NCBI GenBank assembly: GCA_032622095.1 | Contig: CP136066.1 | Location: forward strand, 10,193,784-10,257,783 | Direction of reading: 5' to 3' | Source of the DNA: Siphonodentalium dalli | Taxonomy: Eukaryota; Mollusca; Scaphopoda; Gadilida; Siphonodentaliidae | Length of the DNA stretch: 64,000 bases | Shown: one piece after another, positions 11,501 to 26,500 of the stretch | Layout: every line of letters starts with the position of its first letter | Position numbering within the stretch: the stretch's first letter is position 1 | Notes under the pieces: generated by a model | What the model was told of the DNA's origin: nothing | Database searches by the model: none | Seen by the model: only the letters and a program-made list of their open reading frames with translations | Position numbers and translations under genes: made by a program

Positions 11501-14500
11501 TTTTTATTGTAGGTTGTTGAGCTGCTAAATGATGCTTCATTGATGCAGAAAGATGCTCTAAAAATTAACCATCTCAAACAGGTATTAATATTTATTATTA
11601 TCACAAACAGGTATTAATATTTATTATTATCACAACTCAGCTTGTAGAGATGCACTCAGTTCCCAACCAATTATTTTCTGTCAGATAATCTAGATTTTTA
11701 TGTGGCTGCGAAAATTGAAAAAAATTACTTGGTGGGGGTTTCAGAAGAATGTGTCTGTCATTTGCAGAAAGAGGTCCCCAGAGGGTGAATTTAGTGATAC
11801 TATCCCGCATAGTGGGCTAGCATCTCCAAAATACACCCTCTGGGGACCTTATTCTGCATAGGCCTCATCTTCTGGGAAGTATCGACCGCCTCAAATTAAC
11901 ATTGTTTTTAGTTACTTTTTCCCTTCTGGAAAGTTTCTTATTTAGGCCAAAAAAAAAAGGGTTTTGATTCTCGGGCAATTTTTTTTGAGAATCGATGAGG
12001 GGGCGAGGGTTTTATTTTTATTTTTTATTTTTGTTATGGGGATAATGCCCATAGTTAGCATGGGTTATTATTATACCTTCCCAGGTTAAGAAAATCTAAG
12101 GAGAACATTGTTTTGATATAAACTAATGTATTCCACTATAAAGAATGACCAATTATCACATTATACTACCCGTACATGATATATATATTGTTGGTATATT
12201 TGATATATGTATGTACCTTTTTATAGTATATATCTATTTATATCAGACCTGTTTACTTTCATAATTGGAAATAGGGAGATTTGTCCTCAGAAATAGGGAG
12301 ATTTAGTGAAAAATAGGCAGATTTTTTTCAATGTCAGTAACATGGAAAACACTTCATATTTTTTATTTAAATGTCATAGACTGTTTGTTGCATTTAATTT
12401 TAGTTTGCATCTGCCACACCTCAGTTACCTGTTTCTTGATTTTCTGCATTCAAAGGCACACCCTTTCGGTAGTATTCACAGTTTAGTACATCTATGATCT
12501 ATGCACAATTAACGGCCTTGACACCGACTACCGAGTGTCTCTAATTTCTAAAATCACTGAATCATTGGGAATAAAATTATGATTTTTCAGGTTATGGATC
12601 ATGCTTTATTTCCAACAAGCCAAAATACAACGATTAAAAATATATTTGCACACTATAAAATGGTGCTCTCGGATAATTTTGTCGCCAAATATATTCAGTA
12701 ACATCGGTGAATTTAAACTTAATTAAAGAGAATACGCATGGACAGATTTGTTTGAGGTCCGTTCAATTCTCGTTCTCTGTTACTGCGTATATAAAACACG
12801 GAATACAACAAAGACGGAAACGGAACTAAAACAATCAAAGTTTAAATCGGGATTATACATTTTATATCTATCTATATACTTTAATATTTATCCATCTATA
12901 CTATAGTAACTATACATGCTAGCCATAAAAACTTCAAATACTATTAAATTAAACCAGCATACACATCGCCAATACGCACCATATTTCTTTCCGGTTTGCG
13001 TTCCCGAAATCACATAATTGTTTACAGCACGGAACACATTTGACTTAATAAACTTGGGGTTTGTGCAGCTTGTGGTGACAATATACCTGGTAGTTATCGT
13101 TGCCTAGTGTCTGTTGTTGAATACCAACACATACACCATTGTATGTCTATCATATTCGATGTTTGAAACATAACTAATTTCTCTTTTCTTGTTTCCCATT
13201 TTCGTGTTATCATTTGACAGCATCGGTCAATTTGAAAATCGTAATAAAATGCTTCAACGCAGGCCTTTTTTCCAGATGCGGCTATGCCCGAGAATCAAAA
13301 CCTTTTTTTTTTGGCCTTATCCCCTATTTATACAGAAGATAAAATACATAATGAAGGTGACTAATGAGTGAACTGGGTAACTTCAATTCCATAGCAGATG
13401 AGGCCTAAGCAGAACCCAGATTGTGAATATGGTGATGCTAGGCTGCTGTTCGGGATAGCGTCACTTAATTCACCCTCTGGGGACCTCATTCTGCAAATGA
13501 CAGGCACACTGTTTGCAGACTTGTCAGTAATGTATAAGACATCCATCTCAACCCTCACTGATAAACTTTAATTTTTAACCCACAGGGAGCCTCCCACAGA
13601 CGAAAGCATACACTGCAGAGTGTTGTCTGCTGCAGTTTGTATGGGGCTCTCTATGGGTTAGACACACTAAATTCAGGCTTGGTCAGTAATGTAAGACACC
13701 CATCTCAAACCTCACTGATAAACTTTAATTTTTAACCCACATGGAGCCTCCCACAGATGAAAGCATACACTATAGAGTGTTGTCTGCTACAGTCTATATG
13801 GGGCTCTCTATGGGTTAGACACACTATTTAATGGAGGTTTCAGAAGAATGTGCACAGGCCTGAAAATTGAAGCATTGTCGTAAAAATCTCATGTTAAATA
13901 CAATTGATTCCCGTCCCTATGAACATATTCTTTTCCTACTAACAGAGGTAAACATATTGTGTGATAAATAACTCCACATTTTTAAAATAGAATTCTTTTA
14001 ATTGGAGGTAGGTCTGATCTTACAAAACAAAAATAAAAATAAAAAATAGTTTTTATTTAATAAATCTAACTACGTGCCATATGAACCCATCTATTTATGA
14101 ATTTCTTGTAGAATTATTTACCAGTTGTCATGATTTAATACCTCATGTGCTGTTTGTTATCTGTCACTAGGTACAAGAACTGATTGTGCACAAGGAGTCA
14201 AACTTACTGGATAACTTCCTGGATGTGAGTATTCATAGTAATATCAGGGGAGATAACTTCCTGGATGTGAGTATTCATAGTAATATCAGGGGGGATAACT
14301 TACTGGATGTGAGTATTCATAGTAATATCAGGGGGGAGATAACTTCCTGGATGTGAGTATTCATAGTAATATCAGGGGGGATAACTTCCTGGATGTGAGT
14401 ATTCATAGTAATATCAGGGGGGGGGTAACTTCCTGGATGTGAGTATTCATAGTAATATCAGGGGGGATAACTTCCTGGATGTGAGTATTCATAGTAATAT

Positions 14501-17500
14501 CAGGGGAGATAACTTCCTGGATGTGAGTATTCATAGTAATATCAGGGGGGATAACTTACTGGATGTGAGTATTCATAGTAATATCAGGGGAGATAACTTC
14601 CTGGATGTGAGTATTCATAGTAATATCAGGGGAGATAACTTCCTGGATGTGAGTATTCATAGTAATATCAGGGGGGATAACTTCCTGGATGTGAGTATTC
14701 ATGGTAATATCAGGGGGGATAACTAACTTCCTGGATGTGAGTATTCATAGTAATATCAGGGGAGATAACTTCCTGGATGTGAGTATTCATAGTAATATCA
14801 GGGGAGATAACTTCCTGGATGTGAGTATTCATAGTAATATCATGGGGGATAACTTCCTGGATGTGAGTATTCATAGTAATATCAGGGGGGATAACTTCCT
14901 GGATGTGAGTATTCATAGTAATATCAGGGGGGATAACTTCCTGGATGTGAGTATTCATAGTAATATCAGGGGAGATAACTTCCTGGATGTGAGTATTCAT
15001 AGTAATATCAGGGGGGATAACTAACTTCCTGGATGTGAGTATTCATAGTAATATCAGGGGAGATAACTTCCTGGATGTGAGTATTCATAGTAATATCAGG
15101 GGAGATAACTTCCTGGATGTGAGTATTCATAGTAATATCATGGGGGATAACTTCCTGGATGTGAGTATTCATAGTAATATCAGGGGGGATAACTTCCTGG
15201 ATGTGAGTATTCATAGTAATATCAGGGGGGATAACTTCCTGGATGTGAGTATTCATAGTAATATCAGGGGGGATAACTTCCTGGATGTGAGTTTTCATAG
15301 TAATATCAGGGGACTGGGTTTAACAACGATTCGTGATACATGAAACTAAAATTCATGCTACGGGAGAAACATAAAAGACCCTGTGCCAATGCATTCTCTT
15401 ATATATGTGAGTCGACCATAGGTCGCCATAGGTCATTCTTTGTATGACTAAATCCTTTGGCGTAACCTACAGAACACATCCGTCATCCGATCATTTCCAA
15501 AAGTCATATGTATTTTCGGGGTGCCCTCTCGTTTACTTTCCTTCTTCTTTATCATTCTATTCATTGCTCAGCAAAAATTAACTCCTTCCCAAGTTGAGCT
15601 ACAGTGTCATTGACACTTTCATTTTATATTTTACAGGAAATGATTGCATTTCAAACAGACAGATCGATCGATGTGAGGAAGTTTGTTGTTGGTTTCATGG
15701 AGGAGGCATGGTATGATATATGATTAATAAGTTAGCACCCTGAATGCTTGCTACCAAACCATCTTAGGGCTCTATACAGGGTTCACAGAAATGAATAGTC
15801 CTTTAATTTTTGACATTTGAATGAATAGTCCTTGAATCCGATTTGAACCTTGAATTGAACTACCAGTCGTTGAATAGTCCTTTAATTTCGGACATTGGAA
15901 TGAATAGTCCTTGAATCCGATTTTAACCCTGAATAGTACTTGAATTGAACTACCAGTCGTTGAATAGTCCTTTAATTTCGGACATTTGAATGAATAGTCC
16001 TTGAATCCGATTATGAACATTGAATAGTCCTTTAATATTGAGAAAGTACAGAACTCCACCCAGTCCTTTATTTAGTGGATATAATTTCAACCTTTAACAT
16101 AACAGTTACATAGTAACTGTTATGCTATGCGGGGTAGCATCACTAAATTAACCCTCTGTGCACCTCATTCTGCAAATGACAGACACACTAAACACAGACT
16201 TGGATCCATGAACCAAAGTGATAACACTGATGCAGAATTTTATGACAAATTTTTCTTTTCAACAGCAAAAAGGAACCTGAGTTATTACTGAAAGTTCTGC
16301 CGAACCTGACACTCAACTTACAGTCAGAGAACGTAAATGTTCAGAAGAAGGTCATCTTAGTCATGCCTACTATATATAGAGTGGCACTACAGGTGAGTCC
16401 AAAACTAATGATGAATGTAAAAAACCGAAGACATGCTACTATATATAGAGTGGCACTACAGGTGAATCCAAAACTAATGATGAATGTAAAAACAGAAGGC
16501 ATTCCTACTATATATAGAGTGGCACTACAGGTGAGTCCAAAACTAATGATGAATGTAAAAACAGAAGGCATTCCTACTATATATATTGATACTCTCCCCT
16601 GCCAAATAATAGTGAAGGCCAAATAATAGTGAAGGCCAAATAATAGTGAAGGCCAAATAATAAACAGAATGCAATGATTAGATAATCTGGGAAGCTTGTC
16701 ATCGATATATTCTCGTACAATTTTTAGGCAAATGTATCAAATAAAATGTTACTTTATATGCGTTACTTCTCTTTGAAATTTATTAATTTAATTCTATAGT
16801 CAGCAGGTGTCTTGAGTTGACGCCTGTCTCAACATATATTTTTACATCATGTGTGTTAAATGTAACCCAATCCACATCCGTTAATTAATTGTTTAAGTCG
16901 GCAGGTATATAGTCGACGTCTCCGTCTGTACGTCCGTCCGTACAAACATTTAGCATTATTGTTCAGCAACCGCTGGGCCGATTTAGCTGATATTTGGTAT
17001 GGTGATAGAGCAGCATGGGGGAACAGCTACATGCATAGCGCGGGTTTCGTCCACCCATTTTAACCAGAGTTATGGCCCTTTTTTTACTTAGAAAATTCAA
17101 TTTTTTTCTAGTTTTTGGGGTTTCCAGATGATAGCGTGAGCTTTGGTGGTACGATTGCAAATCCCGTATTATCAGTTATATGAAAATACATGTCAAGTGC
17201 GAATTTGGGTATGATCTGATGATTTTTGCCAGAGTTATGGCCCTTTTTTCAACTTTTTGAATTTTTGCTTGTTTTTGGGTTTCCGGATCGCTTGTTTTTG
17301 GATTTCAGGAATTTCTAGTACGAACTTCTTTTGGAATGGTCATATAGACCTCCTCGGCTATCCGCAGTTTCGTCCATGCTTAATTTGAATCGCTACTGTC
17401 GGGGGCAAATGCCACTCGACAGCGTACCTCTTGTTGTTATGTTGCCTATTGTAGCCTATGTAGAAACACCTCTTACTAAGTGATGTATACATAATTTTAG

Positions 17501-20500
17501 GGTTCAAACGAGCTGTGTCCTTTTAATCATTCCATGAGTGGAGCTTCCTGAAATTTTGTGAAAACCCTGTTCCAATAAATTCTCTTATATTTGCGAGTCT
17601 CCCATAGGGAGCCTCGCATTTATAAGAGAATGCCTTGGCCTAACAATATTTACCTTGACCTTGTAAGCCAGTGTGCATTCTCTTATATATGAGATTCTCC
17701 CTATGGGAGACTCGCATATATAAGAGATTGCACTGGCACAGGGTCTTTAATGCTGCACCAGCGTGGCTCCCAACATAAAAGGCTTAAATATAAGCACTGT
17801 ACTGCTTATTCAATAGTCATTGCTTTCCTATATTGATGCGAGCTATGTCCATATGTGTGAGGTAATTTTTGTTCCTTTTCAGTGGGTTTCCAAAGCCAAG
17901 ACAGCCAGCAGCGAAATGACGATGGTTTGGGACCAGATATCGGGAATGAAGGCCGTTATATTTGAGCTGTTGGACTCTGAGAATGATGGGTAAGCTTCAC
18001 CATATCACAATATCATCTTATCACATGACGGAGGTTAGTTTAAAAAAAACCAAAGTGGTATTTTATTAATTTTATTATAGGAAATCAGATTTGATTATCC
18101 CAGTCTGATTAAAACCAGTTTTTGAAATGCCAACGATAATCCTAACGTATATACGTCTCTAGATGTATCCATTATGTTTCATTTCTACGATGACGTGGCA
18201 TTCCCAACATGGCGTAATAAACTGTTTCCAAATATGGAGGGAATTTCTGGTGTTGTAAATGTTTGTGAGAATCGTAGTATTTAGAAATAGTTACAAATAG
18301 AATACCCCTATGGCAGCCAGTGTTCTGCATGTTGTGAAAAGTTTTTTAAGTCGGAAAAGAGGTATAAGTCAACAAAAAAAGATGTCTGGACCTAATAATC
18401 ACAGGTTTCCATGGTACTAAATATTTGTGCCAAGTTTAAACAAAATTGACTGAAAAATGTAGAATTACAAGCTCCGACAAAATTATGCATCTTGAGAAAA
18501 TTTTATAAGTTGAAAAAGGGGATAAGTCCACAAAAAAAGTCGGTGGACCTCATAATCACAGGTGCACCTGTTTCCATGGTACTAAATATCTGTGCCAAGT
18601 TTCAAAACATAATTGACTGAAAAATGTAGGAATAAAATCTCGGGACAAAGTTGTGTCTATGGACGGCCAGACAGACAGACAAGCTGATTCCTGCATGTGT
18701 AACTCATTATGGGGGTATACTTAGACTCTCGAACAAGATACATGTGGGAAATAGTGGGAAACATGCTAATCAAAACATCTATCAGCACAGCGATGCAGCC
18801 AATCAGGTGATTGTTGGAATTCATGCACAGCGATGCAGCCAATCAGGTGATTGTCCGAATTCATGCACAGCGATGCAGCCAATCAGGTGATTGTCGGAAT
18901 TCATGCACAGCGGTGCAGCCCTTATAATTGACCACGACAATCAGCAGTGCCGAAGACATTTGCTGAAGCAAACTGGGCCACAGCAAAGGGTTGCCGAATT
19001 CAAAGAATCTGAATTAAGTAGTCTGGCAGTGAATTTGCCACATAGCTAAAAATAGCGCAATAAATTTTCTGTGACATTGATAAATTCACCCAGAGTTAAA
19101 ATTTTAGTGATTACAACAACTATTTAAACACTGTGAAGCAGTTCCAGTTAGGTATTAATCAGACAGAGATTATCTATTCATGCTGTCACAGGCCAAATTG
19201 GCCAATGGCCAAATATTTTTTGAAAATGGCCAAAAACAATTTAATGAAGTTTTTATTACCCCAAAATCGGAAATCTAATTCAATAACTCAAATGATTTTG
19301 TAATGGGAGCGACATGAGAATCAAATTTATAGTATGATCATCTGCTTCTTCATGAGGTGACATAATTATATTTATCATATGACTCAATCATTATTTACGT
19401 TGGAAACTATGTCATAAATCAATTTCATATCAATTACTAATTCATATCACCTTCCGATAATTTGATTGGTTTGTTGACAAAAAGTGTGTTCTGATTGGCA
19501 GCCAGGGGCCGAGCCGCATCTCTGACTAAATGCAGGTCAAATTCGTGCGGGTCAATCAACGCGATGCCGAAATTCTCGCAATTATAATCTTGAAATATAT
19601 AGTTTTGGACATTGTTATACGATAAATAGAATATGTAATTCGTATTTATCTAATAAACATACGATATAATGTCACAAACTGAGAACAGAATAGCGCACTA
19701 TATCTTCGCGTGCATATTATTTCTGCTAGTTCACCAGGTGTAATTGGGCTTTGCTGCTGATGTCATATAGCTATTTAGTGATTTGTGTGCGTTTTGGACA
19801 TCATAATCAATTTATTGGTATCATATGATAAATAGAATATGTAATTCGTGTTTCTCTCTTATGATATTTATGAAACTCGTCACGAATTTTCAGTTTTCTC
19901 TCGCCGGAGGCTCGAGAAAACTGAAAATTCTTAGACTCGTTTCATAAATATCATATGAAAGAAACACTCATTTCATATCCTCTATATAATGTTAGATGTT
20001 AAATAAAATAAAAATATTCATTTATTATGAGACCAGAAAATGAGGATTTAATTTTTTTTTATTTGGGAAAAAAAATCAGAATTTGCCAAAAAAATTGGCA
20101 AAAAGATTTTTCAGCCCAGCGTGATTATCCATGCACAGACGGATAATATTTTTCATGCATTTTCTTGTTTCTTTCAAGTTTTTCTTTCTGATTTTCAGAG
20201 TTCGAACTCATGTGGCAAAGTTTTTGGAAGGAGTTGTTCTGATCCTAACTGCCAAATCTAAGGTAAATGAGGTTTCCTCTGCATTTTAAGCATAATTTAA
20301 ACATGAGCTTATTATGGTCTGTGTTTTATTGCTGAGTATCGAAGTCAAACATTTAGAAGGTTTACTGTCCTGCTGCCAACAATAAATGAAACTGTTATGC
20401 TTGAGAGAAAGAGGACGTGTGGTTCAACTGATAATGAAACAGATATGACAAATACAAGTGCTCGAATTATTACTTATTGCTAAATGTTTTATGGCCTGGG

Positions 20501-23500
20501 GGGGGGGGGGGGGGGGGGTAATTTAGTTCCCAATACATGTACCATGGGATAGAGACCAAGACCGATTCATCAGTATTACTATGTGTACTGGGGCAAAATG
20601 GGGTATGCAAATTACAAGGGCGTCGGATGGGTCATGGAGCGTATTATAACGTAAAAGATTCAGATGGAAAAACTTGAATCTTCTTATTTTCAAAATTTTA
20701 AAAGTTGGTACAGTTTGTGTTTCGAAAATCATGAACAATGAAAGTATGCAAGTACTTTACAAGAATGCCTAGACGAACATATTTCTGATTAACCAAGATT
20801 GTTTGCATTCGTAAAATGTTGTAAATATTTCCAATGGCTCCCTACATTAGCGTGATCGGGTGAGAGTACACTGTATTGCTGTCATGTCATTGTAGCTATG
20901 GCAAAATTCAATACAGCGAGACAAAACAGCAAGTTAGGCTAAAATTTCAAGCGTTCTTCTAATAGACCTGCAGTTAGATTTGAAATATAGAACCTCGTGT
21001 TCTTTTTTAAAAACTAGAATGCCAAGAAGGGTGAGTCGAAAATATTCAAGATCGAATCGAATCGGCAGCCTGATTCGCGAAATCGAATCAAAGCTGGATA
21101 TGGTGCGTCTAACATTTGCACAATGAGGTCCCCAAATTACAGTGGGCTAGCATTACCAAATTCACCATCTGCAGACCGTATTCTGCTTAGGCCTCATCTT
21201 CTGGGAAGTATCTATAGTCTCAAATTAACATTGTTTTTCCCTTCTGTTCGGTTTCTATATCCCCTAATTTGCGGAAGATAAATTGCATAATTGAGGTGAC
21301 TAATGGGTGAACATCACCAAATTCAACTGGGGAACTTCAATCCAATCTGATCCCAGATCTCCAATAGCAGTTGAGGCCTTTAGAAGCATAATGAGGTTCT
21401 CAGAGGGCATATTTGGTGATGCTAGCCCACCGTGCTTGATAGAGTCACTAAATTCACCCTCTGGGGACCAGGCTTGGGAATGTCTTGATTACATTTACAT
21501 GCACTTGTTTAATACAAAATTTACAAAAAGCTGCCAATGAATATAATAACTTTCGATCCAGGAATCTGAGATTCCAAAGAAACAAGAGAATGATTATAAC
21601 ATCAGCGGAATACAATCAGATGGAAACCCGTACTTTAAACTAAAGAAGTTAGAGGATGAGGGTAAACTCGCCATGGACGCCATGCTACACTTCCAGGCGT
21701 CTGCTCATATCTCCAGGTAAGTAAACTCGCCATGGATGCCATGCTACACTTCCAGGTGTCTGCCCATATCTCCAGGTTAGTAAGCTCGCCATGGATGCCA
21801 TGCTACACTTCCAGGCGTCTGCTCATATCTCCAGGTTAGTAAACTCGCCATGGACGCCATGCTACACTTCCAGGCGTCGGCTCATATCTCCAGGTTAGTA
21901 AACTCGCCATGGATGCCATGCTGTACTTACAAGCATCTGCTTATATCTCCAGGTTAGTAAACTCGCCATGGACGCCATGCTACACTTCCAGGCGTCGGCT
22001 CATATCTCCAGGTTAGTAAGCTCGCCATGGACGCCATGCTACACTTCCAGGCGTCGGCTCATATCTCCAGGTTAGTAAACTCGCCATGGATGCCATGCTG
22101 TACTTACAAGCATCTGCTTATATCTCCAGGTAAGTAAACTCACCATGGACGCCATGCTACACTTCCAGGCGTCGGCTCATATCTCCAGGTTAGTAAGCTC
22201 GCCATGGACGCCATGCTGTACTTACAGGCATCTGCTTATATCTCCAGGTTAGTAAACTCGCCATGGACGCCATGCTACACTTCCAGGTGTCTGCCCATAT
22301 CTCCAGGTAAGTAAACTCGCCATGGACGCCATGCTACACTTCCAGGCGTCTGCTCATATCTCCAGGTTAGTAAACTCGCCATGGACGCCATGCTACACTT
22401 CCAGGTGTCTGCCCATATCTCCAGGTTAGTAAACTCACCATGGACGCCATGCTACACTTCCAGGCGTCTGCCCATATCTCCAGGTAAGTAAACTCACCAT
22501 GGACGCCATGCTACACTTCCAGGCATCTGCTCATATCTCCAGGTTAGTAAACTCGCCATGGACGCCATGCTACACTTCCAGGCATCTGCTCATATCTCCA
22601 GGTTAGTAAACTCGCCATGGACGCCATGCTACACTTCCAGGCGTCTGCCCATATCTCCAGGTAAGTAAACTCACCATGGACGCCATGCTACACTTCCAGG
22701 CATCTGCTCATATCTCCAGGTTAGTAAACTCGCCATGGATGCCATGCTGTACTTACAGGTGTCTGCCCATATCTCCAGGTTAGTAAGCTCGCCATGGATG
22801 CCATGCTGTACTTACAAGCATCTGCTTATATCTCCAGGTTAGTAAACTCGCCATGGACGCCATGCTACACTTCCAGGCGTCTGCTCATATCTCCAGGTAA
22901 GTAAACTCACCATGGACGCCATGCTACACTTCCAGGTGTCTGCTCATATCTCCAGGTAAGTAAACTCACCATGGACGCCATGCTACACTTCCAGGTGTCT
23001 GCTCATATCTCCAGGTTAGTAAGCTCGCCATGGATGCCATGCTGTACTTACAGGTATCTACTTATATCTCCAGGTTAGTATGTTGCACATTCAAAATCTT
23101 TTGCAATGGTCTGGACACATTGCAGCCATCAAAATTTGCAAAATCATCCCACAGAAAATTAATGATGTGGTTTGTTAGATTCCACATGTTGCCACAACAT
23201 TTCCCACGGTATTGCTTATTGCTGTGGTCAATTTTGAGGACTGAACAATGTATCTGGGACATCTAATGGACCCTTAACCCTTTGAGTGCCAGGTCGATTT
23301 TTGTATCAACCCATATACCCTGTGCCAATGCATTCTCTTATATATGCGAGTCGACCATAGGTCGCCTCGCATATATAAGAGAATGCTTTGGCCTAACAAT
23401 TTTATTATTTTTTTTACAATTTTTTACAATTTTAATAATTTATTCTTATATTCTTTAACAGACTTATTTTGTAGGTTTAGGGCCGATGAGATCGGCCCCT

Positions 23501-26500
23501 GGCACTCAAAGGGTTAAAGAGATATGAAATGAAATCTTTGAGTCAGGCTATTGGTTACTTCATCTTACATCTAGGGCCGTAACATTACGATATACTTGGT
23601 CATGATACGATACGAATCACAATATATGATCAATGCTACGAGACGTATTACAATACATTAAATTAGTGTTCTCAAATGATTTACCACCTGAGTTATCACA
23701 ATCAACATATTTATATCTGGAGATAGAGTTCATTAGTTCATTTTGAGCTAAAATTCAGTTTAATAGTTAGCTATATGAGTCAAATAAACATAATAGACAT
23801 GATTGCTTTTTATACGCCCTTTTGAAAAAAAGGTTGTATTATGTAAATGGGTTTGTTCGTCCGTCCGTCGCCCGTCCGTCGTCCATCATGCGTCCGTCCG
23901 CTTTTGGTTTCCTGATGATAACTTTAGATTGAATCAAGTTAACTGAACCAAATTTGGTATGTTAGTTTACCACACCAAAATACAGATCAAGTTCGAATAT
24001 GGGTTTCGTCCGCATGATTTTGACTGAGTTATGCCCCTTTTTGTCCTCGGACCCAACGGGTTCGGAGGACTATTATAATCAGCCTGTGCGTGCGTGTGTC
24101 CGTGCGTCCGAGGTTTCCGGATGATAACTTTAGTTAGAGTGGACCAAATTAAATTAAATTTGGTATGTGTGTTTACCATCAGAATAGACAGGTCAAGTTC
24201 GAATTCTGGTTCCGCCCGCCAATTTTCACCAGAGTTATGCCCCCTTTTCGACTTAGAATTTGACCGTCTGTTAACATTTTTGGTTTCCGACCGATAACTC
24301 CAGTTTGGATTATTTGATCTGAACCAAAGTTGGTGTGTGTATTTCCCAGCTAAAGATACAGGCCAAGTTCGAATATGGGTTCCGTCCAATTATTTTTACA
24401 TGAGTTACGGCCCTTTTTCGACTTAGAATTTTACCGTCTGTTAACATTTTTGGTTTCCGACCAATAACTCCAGTTTGGATTATTTGATCTGAACCAAAGT
24501 TGGCATGTGTCTTTCTCCCAGCAAAACACAGGTCAAGTTCGAATTCGGGTTCCGCCCGCCAATTTTCACCAGAGTTATGTCCCTTTTTAGCTCAACTTAC
24601 TTTGTATCTTGGATTTTACTCTTTGCATGACTAAATCCTTTGGCGCGGGCTACAGGTCGTAGCTTTGGTCGTAACTTTATGAAATTTGTCATGGATGTTG
24701 ACATTGACATGTAGATGGGAACGAGTCATTTTGGGGTCATTCGGCCAAAAATCATGGCCATCTTGGATTTCAAAATTCAATCCATTGGCCCAGGCTGCAG
24801 GTCGTACTGTTTGTCTGATCATCATGAAATTGTAGATGGGATTTGTAAAGGCTGTTGACATTGACATGTAGATGGGGAACGAGTCATTTTGGGGTCGTTT
24901 GGCTAAGAAACATGGCAGCCATATTGGATTTCACTCTATGCATGACTAAATCCTTTGGCACAGGCTACAGGTCATACCTTTGGTCAGATCATTATGAGAT
25001 TTGTAAAGGCTGTAGATGGGAACAAGTCATTTTGGGGTAATTTACTCTTTGCATCACTAAATCCTTTGGCACACCATAATCACCACATCCCTGATTCGAT
25101 CATTATGAAACCTGTCATGAATGTTGATATTGACATGTACATCTTGTCTTACTTAGACATTTCAATTATAGCACCTTTCCTATTCCTCCATTTACTGTCA
25201 ACCATTAAATTATTCCCCTACCTAAGTTTAGCTACAGTGTCATTGACACTTTCATCATACGCCCGTTTGAAAAAACGGCCGTATTATAGTATTGGTCCGT
25301 CCGTCCGGGCGTCCGTCCGTCCGTTAACCTGGTTTCCGGATGATAACTTTAGTTAGAGTGAACCAAATTTAATAAAATTTGGTATGTGGGTTTATTAGCC
25401 GAAAAGTTCAAGTTCGAATTTGGGTTCCGCCCGCCAATTTTCACCGGAGTTATGCCCCTTATTTGACGTTTTTTGACTTAGAAAATCCTTGAAATTTGTT
25501 GTCCGGATGATAACTTTAGTATAGTTTATCGGAATGAATCCAAATTTGGTATATTACTTTCTCCCACCAAAACACAGGTCAAGTTCGAACTTGGGTTCTG
25601 TCCGACCATTTTTGGCAGAGTTATGCCCCTTTTTCGACTCAGAAAATTCAGTTTTTCTTATGTTTTTTGGTTTCCGAATGATAACTCGATTTTGGAATGT
25701 TTATACGCAAAACCCGTTTTTTTTGTGGATTACATATATCAAAATATAGCTCAAGTCCGAATTTCGTTTTAATCTGATAATTTTTGCGAGAGTTATGGCC
25801 CCTTTTTTGACGTAATTTGACTTAGAAAATCCCTGAAATTTGTTGTCCGGATGATAACTTTAGTTAGAGTGAACCGATTTCAATCAAATTTGGTATGGTT
25901 TATTAGGAGAAAAGACAGCTCAAGTTCGAATTTGGGTTCCGTCCGCCAATTTTCACCGGAGTTATGCCCCTTATTTGACGTAATTTGACTTAGAAAATCC
26001 CTGAAATTTGTTGTCCGGATGATAACTTTACTAGAGCTTATCGGATTCAATGATAATTTGGTATATTACTTTCTCCCACCAAAACACAGGTCAAGTTCAA
26101 ATTTGAGTTCCGTCCGCCAATTTTTACCAGAGTTATGCCCCTTTTTTACCAGTTTCCGCCGACCCAAGAGAGGGCGTATTTTGCACGCCCAGCGTAGCTC
26201 TTGTTTACTTAGAATTTTTGCCAATTTGAGGTTTCCGGATGATAACTTTAGTAAATGTGTACTGAATGAAATTAAATTTGGTACGTAGGTTTACTAGCAC
26301 AAAAGACAGGTTTTTATGCGCAAACAACGGTCGTATCAAGCCGACACTTAGAGGCGGACATGAGGTCTACCAACCTTTTTTATTCGACTTAGATTTTACC
26401 TGATTTGCGGATTCCGGATTATAACTTGAGATTGAATCAAGTGAACTGAACCAAATTTGGTATATTAGCTTACCACCCCAAAATACAGATCAAGTTCGAA

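Larger units (their letters stand above)
11755..13525. mobile_element. CAGAATGAGG-family MITE, copy 3, split by a nested insertion
   Basis: Left half 11755-11943 (TCATTTGCAGAAAGAGGTCC) and right half 13319-13525 (to CTGCAAATGACAGGCACACT) rejoin into the normal family layout when 11944-13318 is removed. Confidence 0.75.

Noticed and set aside
14439-15343. Open frames on both strands of 95-107 codons
   Set aside because: Produced by the 42-bp array. Only the part following exon 3 in frame could ever be translated, and only through alternative donor use.
19190-20130. Complete transposon with GGCCAAATTGGCC termini
   Set aside because: Ends do not pair convincingly and no target duplication was found; kept only as a low-confidence region.
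24094-26288. Several 60-140-codon frames
   Set aside because: Lie in dispersed GAGTTATGCCCC-type repeats; similar frames recur in each module.
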